From positions 1-64,000 of the forward strand of contig CAMUYA010000011.1 in assembly GCA_947164865.1 (NCBI GenBank): DNA of 64,000 nt, written 5' to 3'. Shown piece after piece: positions 27,966 to 37,789 of this stretch. The position numbers and the translations under genes are program-made. The notes under the pieces were generated by a model. That model was not told the origin of the DNA. It made no database searches and saw only the letters and a list, made by a program, of their open reading frames with translations. The stretch is from an uncultured Lachnospiraceae bacterium. GTDB taxonomy: Bacteria > Bacillota > Clostridia > Lachnospirales > Lachnospiraceae. Position 1 is the stretch's first letter; each line of letters starts with the position of its first letter.

Positions 27966-28492
27966 GTGCTCTTACCTATTTCCTTAAGTGTGTCTTCCAC
28001 CAGTTTATCCTGCACGGTCGTGTCGATATTCTCGGCCACAACCTTTTCGGCTATCATAGAAGCGATCACGATCATCTCGCGCTTCACTTCATCCGCTGCT
28101 TTCTGTTTCTCGAGCTCTGCCTCAGTCCTTGCGTGTGACAGGATCCTTTCGGCCTCTTCTTTGGCCTCGGCTATTATCCTGTTCTCATTCTCAAGGGCGC
28201 GCTTGCGGGCACTGCTCAGGATCTCTTCAGCCTCTTTGTCTATGTTCTTTAACTTATCCTCGTAATCTGCCTTAAGTTTCTCCGCCGACTCCTTGGTGTC
28301 TTTTGCTTCCTGTATCTCGTCGTGGATCTTCTTCTTACGGTTATCCAGCATCTTACGGGCAGGATTGAACAAGAGAAAGCTGAAGGCGAAAAACAAAACG
28401 AAGATAGCGATCACAGAAAGAAAGAAGTCAGCTCCGAGCTGAAGATCCAGGCCGAAAAGTCTGGACATTGAGTCTCCTTCCAAAAGTATCAT
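27953..28492 (-). CDS. atpF: ATP synthase b subunit
   Basis: Peripheral-stalk subunit: one N-terminal membrane helix (LSVIAIFVLFFAFSFLLFNP, about residues 25-44) followed by a long charged coiled coil. Two starts have good ribosome binding sites: 28492 (AAGGAG) and 28468 (GGAAGGAG, giving MSRLFGLDLQLG). The longer is listed; the shorter is equally possible and closer to family starts. Confidence 0.95.
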   Translation of the reverse strand: MILLEGDSMSRLFGLDLQLGADFFLSVIAIFVLFFAFSFLLFNPARKMLDNRKKKIHDEIQEAKDTKESAEKLKADYEDKLKNIDKEAEEILSSARKRALENENRIIAEAKEEAERILSHARTEAELEKQKAADEVKREMIVIASMIAEKVVAENIDTTVQDKLVEDTLKEIGKSTWQS

Positions 28493-28542
28493 TCGTTTTC
28501 TCCTTTCAGTCAGTCACTGCCATAGCCATGACGGCTCATTCA

Positions 28543-29633
<1,091 letters not shown>

Positions 29634-29669
29634 AGCTTCACCTCCTTGCCTTTATTATAGTCGAACTCT

Positions 29670-30134
29670 TCATTTCAGATTGATCTCTCCTTCTAAGGCT
29701 TTCAGCTCTTCCTCGCTCATCGGAACCGGATCAGTCTCATGAAATATCCGGTTGCAGAGCTTATGAGTCTGCGGCTGCAGAAGAGCCCCCGCCTTGAGGG
29801 ACATATATCCGATAAATACAAGAACCGGATTAAAAAAACCGGTTATGCATATCACCGCAAATACTATCGTTATCACAGCATATCTGAGGATGTACGAAGC
29901 GGTGATCCTTTTCTTTGCCGCATTCTCCTCAAAATCAAGCGCCCTGTCCAGGCTGTGATGCATGTGCAGCGATGAAGCAGCGGCGAGCACTGCGCCGAGC
30001 CACATGCTGGCAGAATGTATTCCTATACTCTTTGAAAATATGATGATGAAAATCTCGCATATCAGCCCGAAAGCGAACATTCCCATCCATAATTCCAGGA
30101 GCGTCCTGTTTCTTTCTTTAAGAAATCTGATCAT
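29670..30134 (-). CDS. atpI: ATP synthase subunit I-like membrane protein
   Basis: A 154-residue protein with four helices and a short basic N-terminus, of the ATP synthase I chain type that helps to assemble the c ring. The identification comes from position (between atpZ and atpB), helix pattern and size, as the sequence itself is weakly conserved. It overlaps the end of atpZ by 17 bp. Confidence 0.75.
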   Translation of the reverse strand: MIRFLKERNRTLLELWMGMFAFGLICEIFIIIFSKSIGIHSASMWLGAVLAAASSLHMHHSLDRALDFEENAAKKRITASYILRYAVITIVFAVICITGFFNPVLVFIGYMSLKAGALLQPQTHKLCNRIFHETDPVPMSEEELKALEGEINLK

Positions 30135-30444
30135 CTTCCGTCTTTGCCGGGTTCTCTTCTTTTTCTTCCGGGGCAGGCCTGTTCCTGCGGTTAAGAATGT
30201 TTCTGTCTTGTTCTTCCTGCTTTTTAGAAGCGCTCTTCATAGCGAAGCGGTACACGTTCTGCCCTCCGGCAATCGCACCGACAAAAAAGCAGACAATAAA
30301 TATCCAGGACGTACCCAGCCACTTATCGAGAAAATATCCAAGAGCAGACATTAAGGCGATGGGTACTATCATAAACAGCCCAAACTGAGTGATCAGACTC
30401 AGATTGCGGTAAATACTGTTTTTCTCATCTTTCTTGCCGCGCAT
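30118..30444 (-). CDS. atpZ: AtpZ/AtpI-family accessory protein of the ATP synthase
   Basis: Small membrane protein (108 residues) with two helices: LITQFGLFMIVPIALMSALG and SWIFIVCFFVGAIAGGQNVY. The GYFLDKWLGTSW loop between them is the family hallmark. A charged C-terminal tail follows. Members are thought to assist c-ring assembly or metal transport. It is the first gene of the atp operon; its ATG lies only 7 nt after a TATACT -10 box and has no Shine-Dalgarno sequence. Confidence 0.8.
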   Translation of the reverse strand: MRGKKDEKNSIYRNLSLITQFGLFMIVPIALMSALGYFLDKWLGTSWIFIVCFFVGAIAGGQNVYRFAMKSASKKQEEQDRNILNRRNRPAPEEKEENPAKTEDDQIS

Positions 30445-30451
30445 ATAAGAT

Positions 30452-30480
30452 AGTATACCCGAATTATCTGAAAATGTCCA
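30452..30480 (-). promoter_or_regulatory. ATP synthase operon promoter
   Basis: On the minus strand TGGACA (30480-30475), a 17-bp spacer and TATACT (30457-30452) form a promoter. Transcription would begin at or next to the atpZ start codon at 30444, which implies a leaderless or nearly leaderless message. Confidence 0.55.
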
Positions 30481-30514
30481 TAAAAACCAGATTTTTTGAC
30501 CCGTCTGCGCCGTA

Positions 30515-31837
30515 TCAGTCGTACTTTATCTTGTCGTTTACGTCAATATCCTTGCCAAACTGGACCTCTATGAGCTGCAGCTCGCTGAGGGCTGTTATGG
30601 TATGTTTTGCTCCGGCCGGGATCTGTACCACATCGCCGGGCCCGACTTCCCATTCTTTTCCGTCAAGCATCACCTTTCCGCGTCCCAGGATCACATTCCA
30701 GCTCTCATCGCGTCTCTCATGACTGTGGTAGTACATCTTATGCCCTTTGTTCAAAGTGACTTTTATGGTGAGGCTCTCATCCTCGGCATCTATAACGCGG
30801 TAACTTCCCCAGCTCTTTTCCGCAAACATGACACGATCGTCAAATTTATCCACATAAGGCTTGATATAACTGGACTCATGCTTATCCGATACCAGTATAC
30901 CGTCGGGGGAAGCCGATACCACCGCATCCTTTATTCCCATGCAGAAGATCGGGATGTCCAGATTGTTCACGATGTGCACGTTCTCGCAGGAATCGCTGAG
31001 CACTCCGCTGCCGACCACGTTCTCCTCCATAGCTTCGGTGAGGGTGTTCCATGTCCCCAGATCCTTCCACGAGCCCGAAAAGCGCACCACGCTGATGTCG
31101 GACTCATTTTCCACTACGGCATAATCGAAACTTATCTTTTTAGCCTCGGAGTACTCTTCCCTGAACTTGTAATAATTGTCATATCCCAGTATTTCTTTTG
31201 TCCTGTCGGTAACAAAACGCAGCCTGTATGCAAAGACGCCTCCGTTCCAGAGCGCTCCTCTGCTTATATACTCTGCTGCGGTCTCTTCATCGGGTTTTTC
31301 CTTAAATTCGCTTACTTTGCTTACTTCATCCTTGCTCTCGGGAATGATGTATCCGTACTTGGCACTGGGGTATGAGGGATCGATCCCCATAAGCACAAGA
31401 TTTGAATCCGTGCTTTCGGTAGTGTCCGAAAGCTTTTTCAGTGCCTTGAAATAATCATTTTCCACATAAGGATCCACCGGGCATACGACCACGGGTTCGT
31501 CCGGTGATGCGCCCATCACATCCTTCAGATACAGTGATGCGAGCGCTATGGCAGGAAATGTATCCCTCCTGCAAGGTTCAACGGAAAGGTTTGCTTCCTC
31601 TCCGGGAAAGATCTCGGCCAGCTGGTTGTTTATACCCGAAACCTGAGTCTTTGATGTCGCGATGGTGATCTTCGCATCGGGGCAGACTTCTCTGATGCCC
31701 CTGTACATCCTCTGAAACATCGATTCGTAGCTGCCGTCTCTGCCCTTAAATATCCTGATGAACTGTTTACTCCGGACATCGTTGGAAAGCGGCCACAGCC
31801 TCTTTCCCGAGCCACCCGAAAGCAGGATAACGTTCAT
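30515..31837 (-). CDS. manC: Mannose-1-phosphate guanylyltransferase / mannose-6-phosphate isomerase
   Basis: Makes GDP-mannose from mannose 1-phosphate and GTP. The N-terminal nucleotidyltransferase has LLSGGSGKRLWP at residues 5-16 and FKEKPDEETAAEY near 175-187. The C-terminal cupin (YHSHERRDESWNVILGRGK) is the type II isomerase-like domain, so this is the bifunctional AlgA/ManC form, 440 residues. It follows gmd by 17 bp, giving a GDP-mannose to GDP-4-keto-6-deoxymannose pathway for surface sugars. Confidence 0.93.
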   Translation of the reverse strand: MNVILLSGGSGKRLWPLSNDVRSKQFIRIFKGRDGSYESMFQRMYRGIREVCPDAKITIATSKTQVSGINNQLAEIFPGEEANLSVEPCRRDTFPAIALASLYLKDVMGASPDEPVVVCPVDPYVENDYFKALKKLSDTTESTDSNLVLMGIDPSYPSAKYGYIIPESKDEVSKVSEFKEKPDEETAAEYISRGALWNGGVFAYRLRFVTDRTKEILGYDNYYKFREEYSEAKKISFDYAVVENESDISVVRFSGSWKDLGTWNTLTEAMEENVVGSGVLSDSCENVHIVNNLDIPIFCMGIKDAVVSASPDGILVSDKHESSYIKPYVDKFDDRVMFAEKSWGSYRVIDAEDESLTIKVTLNKGHKMYYHSHERRDESWNVILGRGKVMLDGKEWEVGPGDVVQIPAGAKHTITALSELQLIEVQFGKDIDVNDKIKYD

Positions 31838-31854
31838 ATCATCTTCCTCCGAAA

Positions 31855-32943
31855 TTATTTATTCACGCCTTTTTCGAGGTACTCCTCCAGATTGAGGGAT
31901 ATTCTTTCCTCTTCCCTCTCGACCGCAACCTTTTTCATGTCGTGATCGACCATTCTTCTGACAAGCGCCTCAAAGGAAGTCTTTGACGGATTCCATCCAA
32001 GCTTCTCTTTCGCTTTGGAGGGATCTCCCAGCAGATTGACAACATCCGTAGGGCGATAGAAGTCGGGTGATACTTCGACCAGAACCTTTCCGGTGGCCTT
32101 ATCGTATCCCTTCTCATTCTCCCCTTCTCCTTTAAACTCAAGCTCGATTCCGGCATATCGGAATGCCAAAAGGGCAAATTCCCTGACGGAATGCTGTACT
32201 CCCGTGGCGATGACAAAATCCTCCGGCTTGTCATTCTGAAGGATGAGCCACATACACTCCACGTAATCACCGGCATAACCCCAGTCACGGAGCGATGAAA
32301 GATTGCCCAGGAGGAGTTTTTCCTGCTTGCCCTGTGCTATCCTTGCGGCTGCAAGTGTTATCTTTCTTGTGACAAATGTCTCTCCCCGTCTCTCCGATTC
32401 ATGATTGAAAAGAATACCCGAGCAGCAGAACATATTGTATGCCTCGCGGTACTCCTTAACTATCCAGTAACCGTACAGCTTCGCCACCGCGTAGGGGCTG
32501 TATGGATGAAACGGAGTTTCCTCGCTTTGAGGAACCGCCTCGACTTTTCCGTAGAGTTCCGATGTGGATGCCTGATATATGCGGCAGGTTTGTGCAAGGC
32601 CGCACAGCCTGACCGCTTCAAGGACTCTCAAAACTCCCACAGCATCCGCATCCGCGGTAAACTCGGGAACATCAAAAGAAACCTGTACATGCGACTGCGC
32701 TGCAAGGTTGTATATTTCATCGGGCCTGACTTTCCCGATTATCCCCATGATGCTCATTGAATCCGTCAGATCCCCGTAATGAAGGTGAAAATGATCCTTT
32801 CCCTCAAGATGAGCGATCCTCTCCCTGTAATCCACGGATGACCTTCTGATCACCCCGTGTACATCATATCCCTTTTCGAGCAGAAACTCCGCCAGATACG
32901 ATCCGTCCTGTCCGGTGATTCCCGTAATTAGCGCCTTTTTCAT
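31855..32943 (-). CDS. gmd: GDP-mannose 4,6-dehydratase
   Basis: NADP-dependent short-chain-type dehydratase that turns GDP-mannose into GDP-4-keto-6-deoxymannose, the precursor of fucose, rhamnose and related sugars. The Rossmann motif [16 protein letters not shown] is near residues 6-21, and the catalytic Tyr-Lys pair is in [11 protein letters not shown]. The start at 32943 has AGGAAAG at good distance and matches family starts ([14 protein letters not shown]); the frame from 33018 would lie upstream of the promoter. First gene of the gmd-manC operon; no downstream fucose synthase is nearby. Confidence 0.95.
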   Translation of the reverse strand: MKKALITGITGQDGSYLAEFLLEKGYDVHGVIRRSSVDYRERIAHLEGKDHFHLHYGDLTDSMSIMGIIGKVRPDEIYNLAAQSHVQVSFDVPEFTADADAVGVLRVLEAVRLCGLAQTCRIYQASTSELYGKVEAVPQSEETPFHPYSPYAVAKLYGYWIVKEYREAYNMFCCSGILFNHESERRGETFVTRKITLAAARIAQGKQEKLLLGNLSSLRDWGYAGDYVECMWLILQNDKPEDFVIATGVQHSVREFALLAFRYAGIELEFKGEGENEKGYDKATGKVLVEVSPDFYRPTDVVNLLGDPSKAKEKLGWNPSKTSFEALVRRMVDHDMKKVAVEREEERISLNLEEYLEKGVNK

Positions 32944-33006
32944 TAATTCTTTCCTTTTTTGAGTATATTTTGCAGGTTTATACCCGCCGGATTTAGCATA
33001 TCCATT

Positions 33007-33035
33007 AGTATAAAACAAAACCTCCCTAAAAGCAA
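33007..33035 (-). promoter_or_regulatory. Promoter of gmd-manC
   Basis: On the minus strand TTGCTT (33035-33030), 17 bp and TATACT (33012-33007), about 65 bp before the gmd start. It lies in the 112-bp gap after uvrB. Confidence 0.5.
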
Positions 33036-33055
33036 ATGAAGGGGACGCATATCCG

Positions 33056-35035
33056 TCACCCTTCGCGAAGCATCTTTTTGAGGTCTATGATCTTGTCGCG
33101 CAGCTCGGCAGCGCTCTCGAAATCAAGTTCCGCAGCGGCCTTTCGCATCTGCTTTTCAAGTTTTTCCGCAAGTTTTTTGATCTCGGCGGGATTCATCGAC
33201 TCCGGATCTTTCTCGAATCTTACTTCCTCAGCTGCGATCTCCTTGGAAATACTGATAAGATCACGCACCGATTTTTCGATAGTCTTCGGCGTTATCCCGT
33301 GCTTCTCGTTGTACTCCTGTTGAAGCTTGCGGCGGCGGTTGGTCTCGTCTATCGCTTTCTTCATGGAATCCGTTATCACATCCGCGTACATGATAACGTG
33401 TCCCTCCGAGTTTCGCGCGGCACGCCCGATAGTCTGGATAAGGGCGGTCTCGCTCCTTAAGAATCCTTCCTTGTCCGCATCCAGTATGGCGACCAGTGTG
33501 ATCTCGGGGATATCAAGCCCCTCTCTGAGCAGATTGATTCCCACCAGAACGTCAAACACATCGAGCCTCAGGTCGCGGATGATCCTGGCCCTCTCAAGAG
33601 CCTCCACATCCGAATGCATGTATTTTACGCGCACACCGGCTTCCCGAAGATACTCCGTAAGATCCTCCGCCATACGCTTGGTAAGTGTTGTTATAAGCAC
33701 CTTATGCTTATTACCCGTCTCTTTTCTGATCTCACCAAGGAGGTCATCTATCTGGCCTTCCACGGGGCGAACCGACACCTCGGGATCAAGAAGCCCGGTA
33801 GGTCTTATCACCTGTTCGGTGCGCAAGAGCTCGTGCTCCTCCTCGTAGGTGGAAGGTGTGGCGGAGACAAAGAGCATCTGGTTTATATGGTCCTCAAATT
33901 CGCCAAAATTCAGCGGTCTGTTGTCAAGCGCGGAAGGGAGCCTGAAACCGTAATCCACAAGGGTGGTCTTTCTGGACCTGTCTCCCGCATACATGGCTCT
34001 TATCTGCGGTATTGTCATATGTGACTCGTCGATTATTATCAGAAAGTCATCCGGGAAGAAATCCATAAGTGTCATGGGGGGCTGCCCCGGAAGAGTTCCC
34101 GAAAGATACCTCGAATAGTTTTCTATTCCGGAACAAAAACCGGTCTCCCTCAGCATCTCTACATCGAAATTTGTCCTTTCCGATATGCGCTGTGCTTCTA
34201 TCAGTCTGTCCTCTGATTTGAAATACTTAACCCTCTCTTCCAGCTCCTTTTCTATCTCCGTGCAGGCGATCTTTATCCTGTCGGGAGAAACAACATAGTG
34301 CGATGCGGGGAACACTGCGATATGCTCCAGTGTGGCCTTCATCCGCCCATTCATGGGTTCGACTTCCACAATACGGTCGATCTCGTCTCCGAACCACTCC
34401 ACGCGGATAAGATAATCTCCGCCCTGAGCGGGATAAAATTCAAGAGTGTCTCCGTGAACGGTAAATGCCCCGGGCTTTTTGTCCAGATCATTTCTCTCAT
34501 ACTGCATATCGACAAGAGCTCTTATTACAGCGTCCCTCTCTATCTGCTGCCCGGGGCGGAGTGAAAGGATCATTCCCTTGTATTCATCCGGGCTGCCCAG
34601 TCCGTATATGCACGAAACCGAAGCGACGACAACAACGTCATTTCTCTCTGAAAGAGAGGCTGTGGCTGAGAGGCGGAGCTTGTCTATCTCGTCATTTATC
34701 GAAGAGTCCTTGGCTATGTAAGTATCCGACTGGGGCACATAAGCTTCGGGCTGATAGTAATCGTAGTAGGATACAAAATACTCAACCGCATTCTCGGGAA
34801 AGAATTCTTTCATCTCTCCGTAGAGCTGACCGGCAAGAGTTTTGTTGTGCGAGATGATAAGCGTAGGCTTGTTTAAAGCCGCAATAACATTGGCCATGGT
34901 AAAAGTCTTACCGGAGCCTGTAACGCCGAGCAGAGTCTCAAACTGATTGCCCGCCTTGAATCCCTCAACCAGATCCTTTATAGCCTGCGGCTGATCGCCG
35001 GTCGGTTGATAATCGGAGTGTAATTTAAAATCCAT
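33056..35035 (-). CDS. uvrB: Excinuclease ABC subunit B
   Basis: Damage-verifying helicase of nucleotide excision repair. Walker [12 protein letters not shown] near residues 38-48, the beta-hairpin region with [18 protein letters not shown] near 91-108, the DESH motif and the C-terminal UVR segment ([14 protein letters not shown]). The 659 residues are standard. The start is fixed by AAAGGA nine bases upstream. It works with Mfd encoded in the same window. No SOS (LexA) box was found upstream. Confidence 0.98.
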   Translation of the reverse strand: MDFKLHSDYQPTGDQPQAIKDLVEGFKAGNQFETLLGVTGSGKTFTMANVIAALNKPTLIISHNKTLAGQLYGEMKEFFPENAVEYFVSYYDYYQPEAYVPQSDTYIAKDSSINDEIDKLRLSATASLSERNDVVVVASVSCIYGLGSPDEYKGMILSLRPGQQIERDAVIRALVDMQYERNDLDKKPGAFTVHGDTLEFYPAQGGDYLIRVEWFGDEIDRIVEVEPMNGRMKATLEHIAVFPASHYVVSPDRIKIACTEIEKELEERVKYFKSEDRLIEAQRISERTNFDVEMLRETGFCSGIENYSRYLSGTLPGQPPMTLMDFFPDDFLIIIDESHMTIPQIRAMYAGDRSRKTTLVDYGFRLPSALDNRPLNFGEFEDHINQMLFVSATPSTYEEEHELLRTEQVIRPTGLLDPEVSVRPVEGQIDDLLGEIRKETGNKHKVLITTLTKRMAEDLTEYLREAGVRVKYMHSDVEALERARIIRDLRLDVFDVLVGINLLREGLDIPEITLVAILDADKEGFLRSETALIQTIGRAARNSEGHVIMYADVITDSMKKAIDETNRRRKLQQEYNEKHGITPKTIEKSVRDLISISKEIAAEEVRFEKDPESMNPAEIKKLAEKLEKQMRKAAAELDFESAAELRDKIIDLKKMLREG

Positions 35036-35167
35036 ATTATAGTCCTTTGTATTTCAAAACTGTATTCTCAATATATCATTCGGAGTCCCTTTTGTACATT
35101 GTCGGATCAAAACAGCTATATGCGCAAATGTTACGAATTAATGATCAAAAATTCATCGGTTTGCGAT

Positions 35168-35196
35168 TTGACTCCGCGCCCCCGCTGTGATACTGT
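35168..35196 (+). promoter_or_regulatory. Promoter of the pilin-like gene
   Basis: TTGACT (35168-35173), a 17-bp spacer and TACTGT (35191-35196), about 45 bp before the pilin start codon, in the 205-bp gap divergent from uvrB. Confidence 0.45.
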
Positions 35197-35240
35197 AAAA
35201 GTGAGTCCTCTAATAATGGCTCAGAGTGGAGATGATAGAT

Positions 35241-35852
35241 ATGAAAAGCAACAAGGGTATCTCTCTTCTTGAACTCATAATCGCTATTGCGATCATGGCC
35301 GTGCTCATCGGAGTGATCACCCCCATAATGGTAAAACAGGTAAATAAGTCCAGAAAGGCCAAAGATCTGGTCACAGCCGAAAGGATCGCGACTGCCACCT
35401 ACGTGGCGCTCGGTCTTAATACCGATGCCTTCTATCAGTGGGAAAACTGGACAGGATCAAAAGAAAAGGTCAGCGCCACTGTGGATGGCGTGACAGAGAC
35501 GTATTCCGTCTACCTGGTGGTTTCAAACGAGAGCAATCCCTATAACTGCTTCCACGGCACGGTCTCATACTTTGGCAAAAAGGATGGAAGCACAGGCTTT
35601 TACGGTGCCCTTAACGAATCTATGGGTGCCAGTACCACATCCAACAACCCGGCTCTGGTCCCCAGCTACAAAGTTAAAAGGGAAGGAAAAATACCCGGCA
35701 GAGACAAAAACTTCAGCAATGTCGACACCTGGAGGATATGTAAGCGGGTGGATAACGGACAGCTCGAGGTGTGGACCGCAGATCACAACAAATACGGCGG
35801 ATTCCCATGTTTCAGGCTTTGGCCCAATCCCGATGACGCATACACCAAATAA
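35241..35852 (+). CDS. Type IV pilin-like / pseudopilin protein
   Basis: A 203-residue secreted protein with a class III signal: MKSNKG followed by ISLLELIIAIAIMAVLIGV. Cleavage would occur after the Gly at residue 6, and Glu at +5 of the mature protein, needed for N-methylation and subunit docking, is present. The body has no clear homology; two Cys residues (in RICKRVD and FPCFRLWP) could form the C-terminal disulfide typical of pilins. No prepilin peptidase, ATPase or other pilus gene is nearby, so it is an orphan. An in-frame GTG at 35226 is less likely than the ATG at 35241, which has GGAG at about 9 bp. Confidence 0.8.
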   Translation: MKSNKGISLLELIIAIAIMAVLIGVITPIMVKQVNKSRKAKDLVTAERIATATYVALGLNTDAFYQWENWTGSKEKVSATVDGVTETYSVYLVVSNESNPYNCFHGTVSYFGKKDGSTGFYGALNESMGASTTSNNPALVPSYKVKREGKIPGRDKNFSNVDTWRICKRVDNGQLEVWTADHNKYGGFPCFRLWPNPDDAYTK

Positions 35853-35855
35853 TCC

Positions 35856-36728
35856 TCAGTCGGTAGGCCTCTTGTAGAAATTCCCAAGCAGCCTTTCCGT
35901 TTTGATCACGTTCACGAAAGCGTGAGGGTCCACTTCTTTTACCATCTGTGTTACTTTCCCCGATTCCGCGCTCGACACCACGGAGTAGATGACCTTTTTC
36001 TCCGTGTGTTCGTATGATCCCTCACCTTCAAGAACGGTAGCTCCGTGATTAAAATTCTTATAGATCAGATCCGCCACTTCGGAAGGTTTATCCGTCACGA
36101 CAAACAATGTCGCCCTCTGATACCTTCGGTACAGCACGCGGATGACCGCCGTAGTGGCGTACTGGAAGATAATGGAGTAAAGTGCCTTGTCCCATCCGAA
36201 CAGAAAGCCTGCTGCCGTAAGGATCACCGCATTTATGATAAGCGGAACATGAAATGAATCTATGCCGTTTTTCTCCGACAGATACATCGCTATAAAATCC
36301 GTACCTCCGCTTGTGGCATCCACAAACAGGCAGAGGCAGATGGCAAATCCGTTTATGATGCCTCCGAAGATGCTTATAAGCAGAGTATCCTGCGTGATCA
36401 CATATGAAGGCAGAACATCGGTAAGAATGCCTGTTAGAACTATCATCCAGCAGGAAAGGAAAGTAAACTTCTTTCCGATAAATCTGAACCCGATATACAC
36501 AGGAAATGCGTTTATCAGAATGTTTATGGGTGTGTAAGGGATAGTGATGCCCAGAAACTTCAGAAACACCTCCTGTAAAAGCAGGGTAAGGCCGCTGGCG
36601 CCGCCGGGCAAAAGGCCTCCGGTGTGCACAAAGGTATTTATATTAAGTGCCATTATAAGTGAAGCCAGTGACACCGCAAGTATCCTGAATATAAGATTAT
36701 TTCTCGGATCGAATTTTTCTTTTTTCAT
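35856..36728 (-). CDS. YitT family membrane protein (DUF161 and DUF2179)
   Basis: A 290-residue protein with about five helices and the family motif HTGGLLPGGASGLTLLLQE near residues 39-57, then a cytosolic C-terminal DUF2179 domain (LFVVTDKPSEVADLIYKNF, KKVIYSVVSSAES). The family is common in Firmicutes; its role is not established. The start at 36728 has GGAG at 8-9 bp. Its end is 3 bp from the pilin gene end (convergent), and it faces the arginase-like gene across a shared upstream region. Confidence 0.88.
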   Translation of the reverse strand: MKKEKFDPRNNLIFRILAVSLASLIMALNINTFVHTGGLLPGGASGLTLLLQEVFLKFLGITIPYTPINILINAFPVYIGFRFIGKKFTFLSCWMIVLTGILTDVLPSYVITQDTLLISIFGGIINGFAICLCLFVDATSGGTDFIAMYLSEKNGIDSFHVPLIINAVILTAAGFLFGWDKALYSIIFQYATTAVIRVLYRRYQRATLFVVTDKPSEVADLIYKNFNHGATVLEGEGSYEHTEKKVIYSVVSSAESGKVTQMVKEVDPHAFVNVIKTERLLGNFYKRPTD

Positions 36729-36791
36729 ATCAAAATCTCCATTGATCATATAGACTATAGATAATGCTCAACTAATACTCTGCCCTGAATT

Positions 36792-36811
36792 GTATTATAA
36801 TTCTATAATAC
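36792..36811. promoter_or_regulatory. 20-bp palindrome between yitT-like and arginase-like genes
   Basis: GTATTATA (36792-36799) and TATAATAC (36804-36811) are perfect inverted arms around ATTC. It lies in the 213-bp divergent region and may be an operator; with its TATAAT cores it could also hold a promoter -10 on either strand. Confidence 0.35.
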
Positions 36812-36872
36812 TTTACCCCGTTTGGCTATGAATAAATTCATAATTGATCCTTTTGCGCAGGCGCTGTTATGT

Positions 36873-36901
36873 TTGATATTATCTGTTAGCTAAAGTATAC
36901 T
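36873..36901 (+). promoter_or_regulatory. Promoter of the arginase-fold gene
   Basis: TTGATA (36873-36878), 17 bp and TATACT (36896-36901). The start point would be near 36908, which supports the ATG at 36942 rather than 36906 as the start codon. Confidence 0.6.
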
Positions 36902-36941
36902 TTAAATGATCCGGCAACCAACCGCAGAAAGGCATGACTGT

Positions 36942-37748
36942 ATGATCGCAGTTAACTTTACAAACACATATGATCCGAATGATTATCCGGGGTTTCAATT
37001 TATCGACTGCAGCGATATTTCCGGGTGTGATATGTACTGCGATGAAGAAGCAAAAAAAGAAATTAAAAAAAGGATCCTGGAACATACTGAAATAGCCCGG
37101 CAGATCGGCGAAGAGTTTTTCAGCGGCATCCACCTCATCGACTCCGGTAATTATCACTACATGACAAGGCTCTTTACCGAAGAGATAAAGATGCCTTACG
37201 AGCTTGTTTTTTTCGATAATCACACCGATATGAAACCTGCAATGTTTGATATGTTAAGCTGCGGCTCATGGGCAAAAGAAGTGCTTGAAAAGGATAAGAA
37301 TCTCAGGAAGATGTATATGATAGGTCCTCGCATAGATCAGGGTGGCAACACTTTGGGTGACGGTGCCTTGGGCGACGGGACTTTTGGAGATGACTTTTCT
37401 GATAAACTTGTAACAGTATCTCAGGATGAACTTACAAGTATTAATGAGGCTCTAAGCAACCCCAAGATGATTAAACTGTATGAGCCTTCACCTGCTTCGC
37501 TTCCGGTCTATATCTCGGTGGACAAGGACATTCTCGATGAATCGGAAGTAAAGACAAACTGGGATCAGGGAAACATGAGCATGGAAGTACTGATCACGAT
37601 CCTTGAAAACATCCGTAAAAACAGAACCATTCTCGGTGCGGACATCTGCGGTCTTTTTCCGGAGTCGGCCGGAAATGCGGGAACAAAATGCGCCTATGAG
37701 AACGGCCCAAAAACTGACACCGCCATCATAAGCGCATTATCGCTTTAG
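36942..37748 (+). CDS. Arginase/agmatinase-fold metallohydrolase
   Basis: A 268-residue member of the ureohydrolase superfamily, likely binding two Mn2+. Metal ligands are visible as FFDNHTDM (the D-x-H-x-D motif) and ISVDKDILD (the D-x-D-x-x-D motif), with a further His in SGNYHYMT. These suggest an active enzyme on a guanidino, formimino or acylated amine substrate, but the substrate-loop residues of arginase and agmatinase are not recognisable, so no reaction is assigned. The start is set at 36942 (AGAAAGG upstream). It stands alone, convergent with the DUF3298-like lipoprotein gene. Confidence 0.75.
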   Translation: MIAVNFTNTYDPNDYPGFQFIDCSDISGCDMYCDEEAKKEIKKRILEHTEIARQIGEEFFSGIHLIDSGNYHYMTRLFTEEIKMPYELVFFDNHTDMKPAMFDMLSCGSWAKEVLEKDKNLRKMYMIGPRIDQGGNTLGDGALGDGTFGDDFSDKLVTVSQDELTSINEALSNPKMIKLYEPSPASLPVYISVDKDILDESEVKTNWDQGNMSMEVLITILENIRKNRTILGADICGLFPESAGNAGTKCAYENGPKTDTAIISALSL

Positions 37749-37789
37749 TATATCTTAATCGTGTTTAGATAGTATTACTTTAAACAGTA

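Noticed and set aside
35036..35240. LexA/SOS box upstream of uvrB
   Set aside because: No sequence close to CGAACnnnnGTTCG; nearest match has several mismatches.
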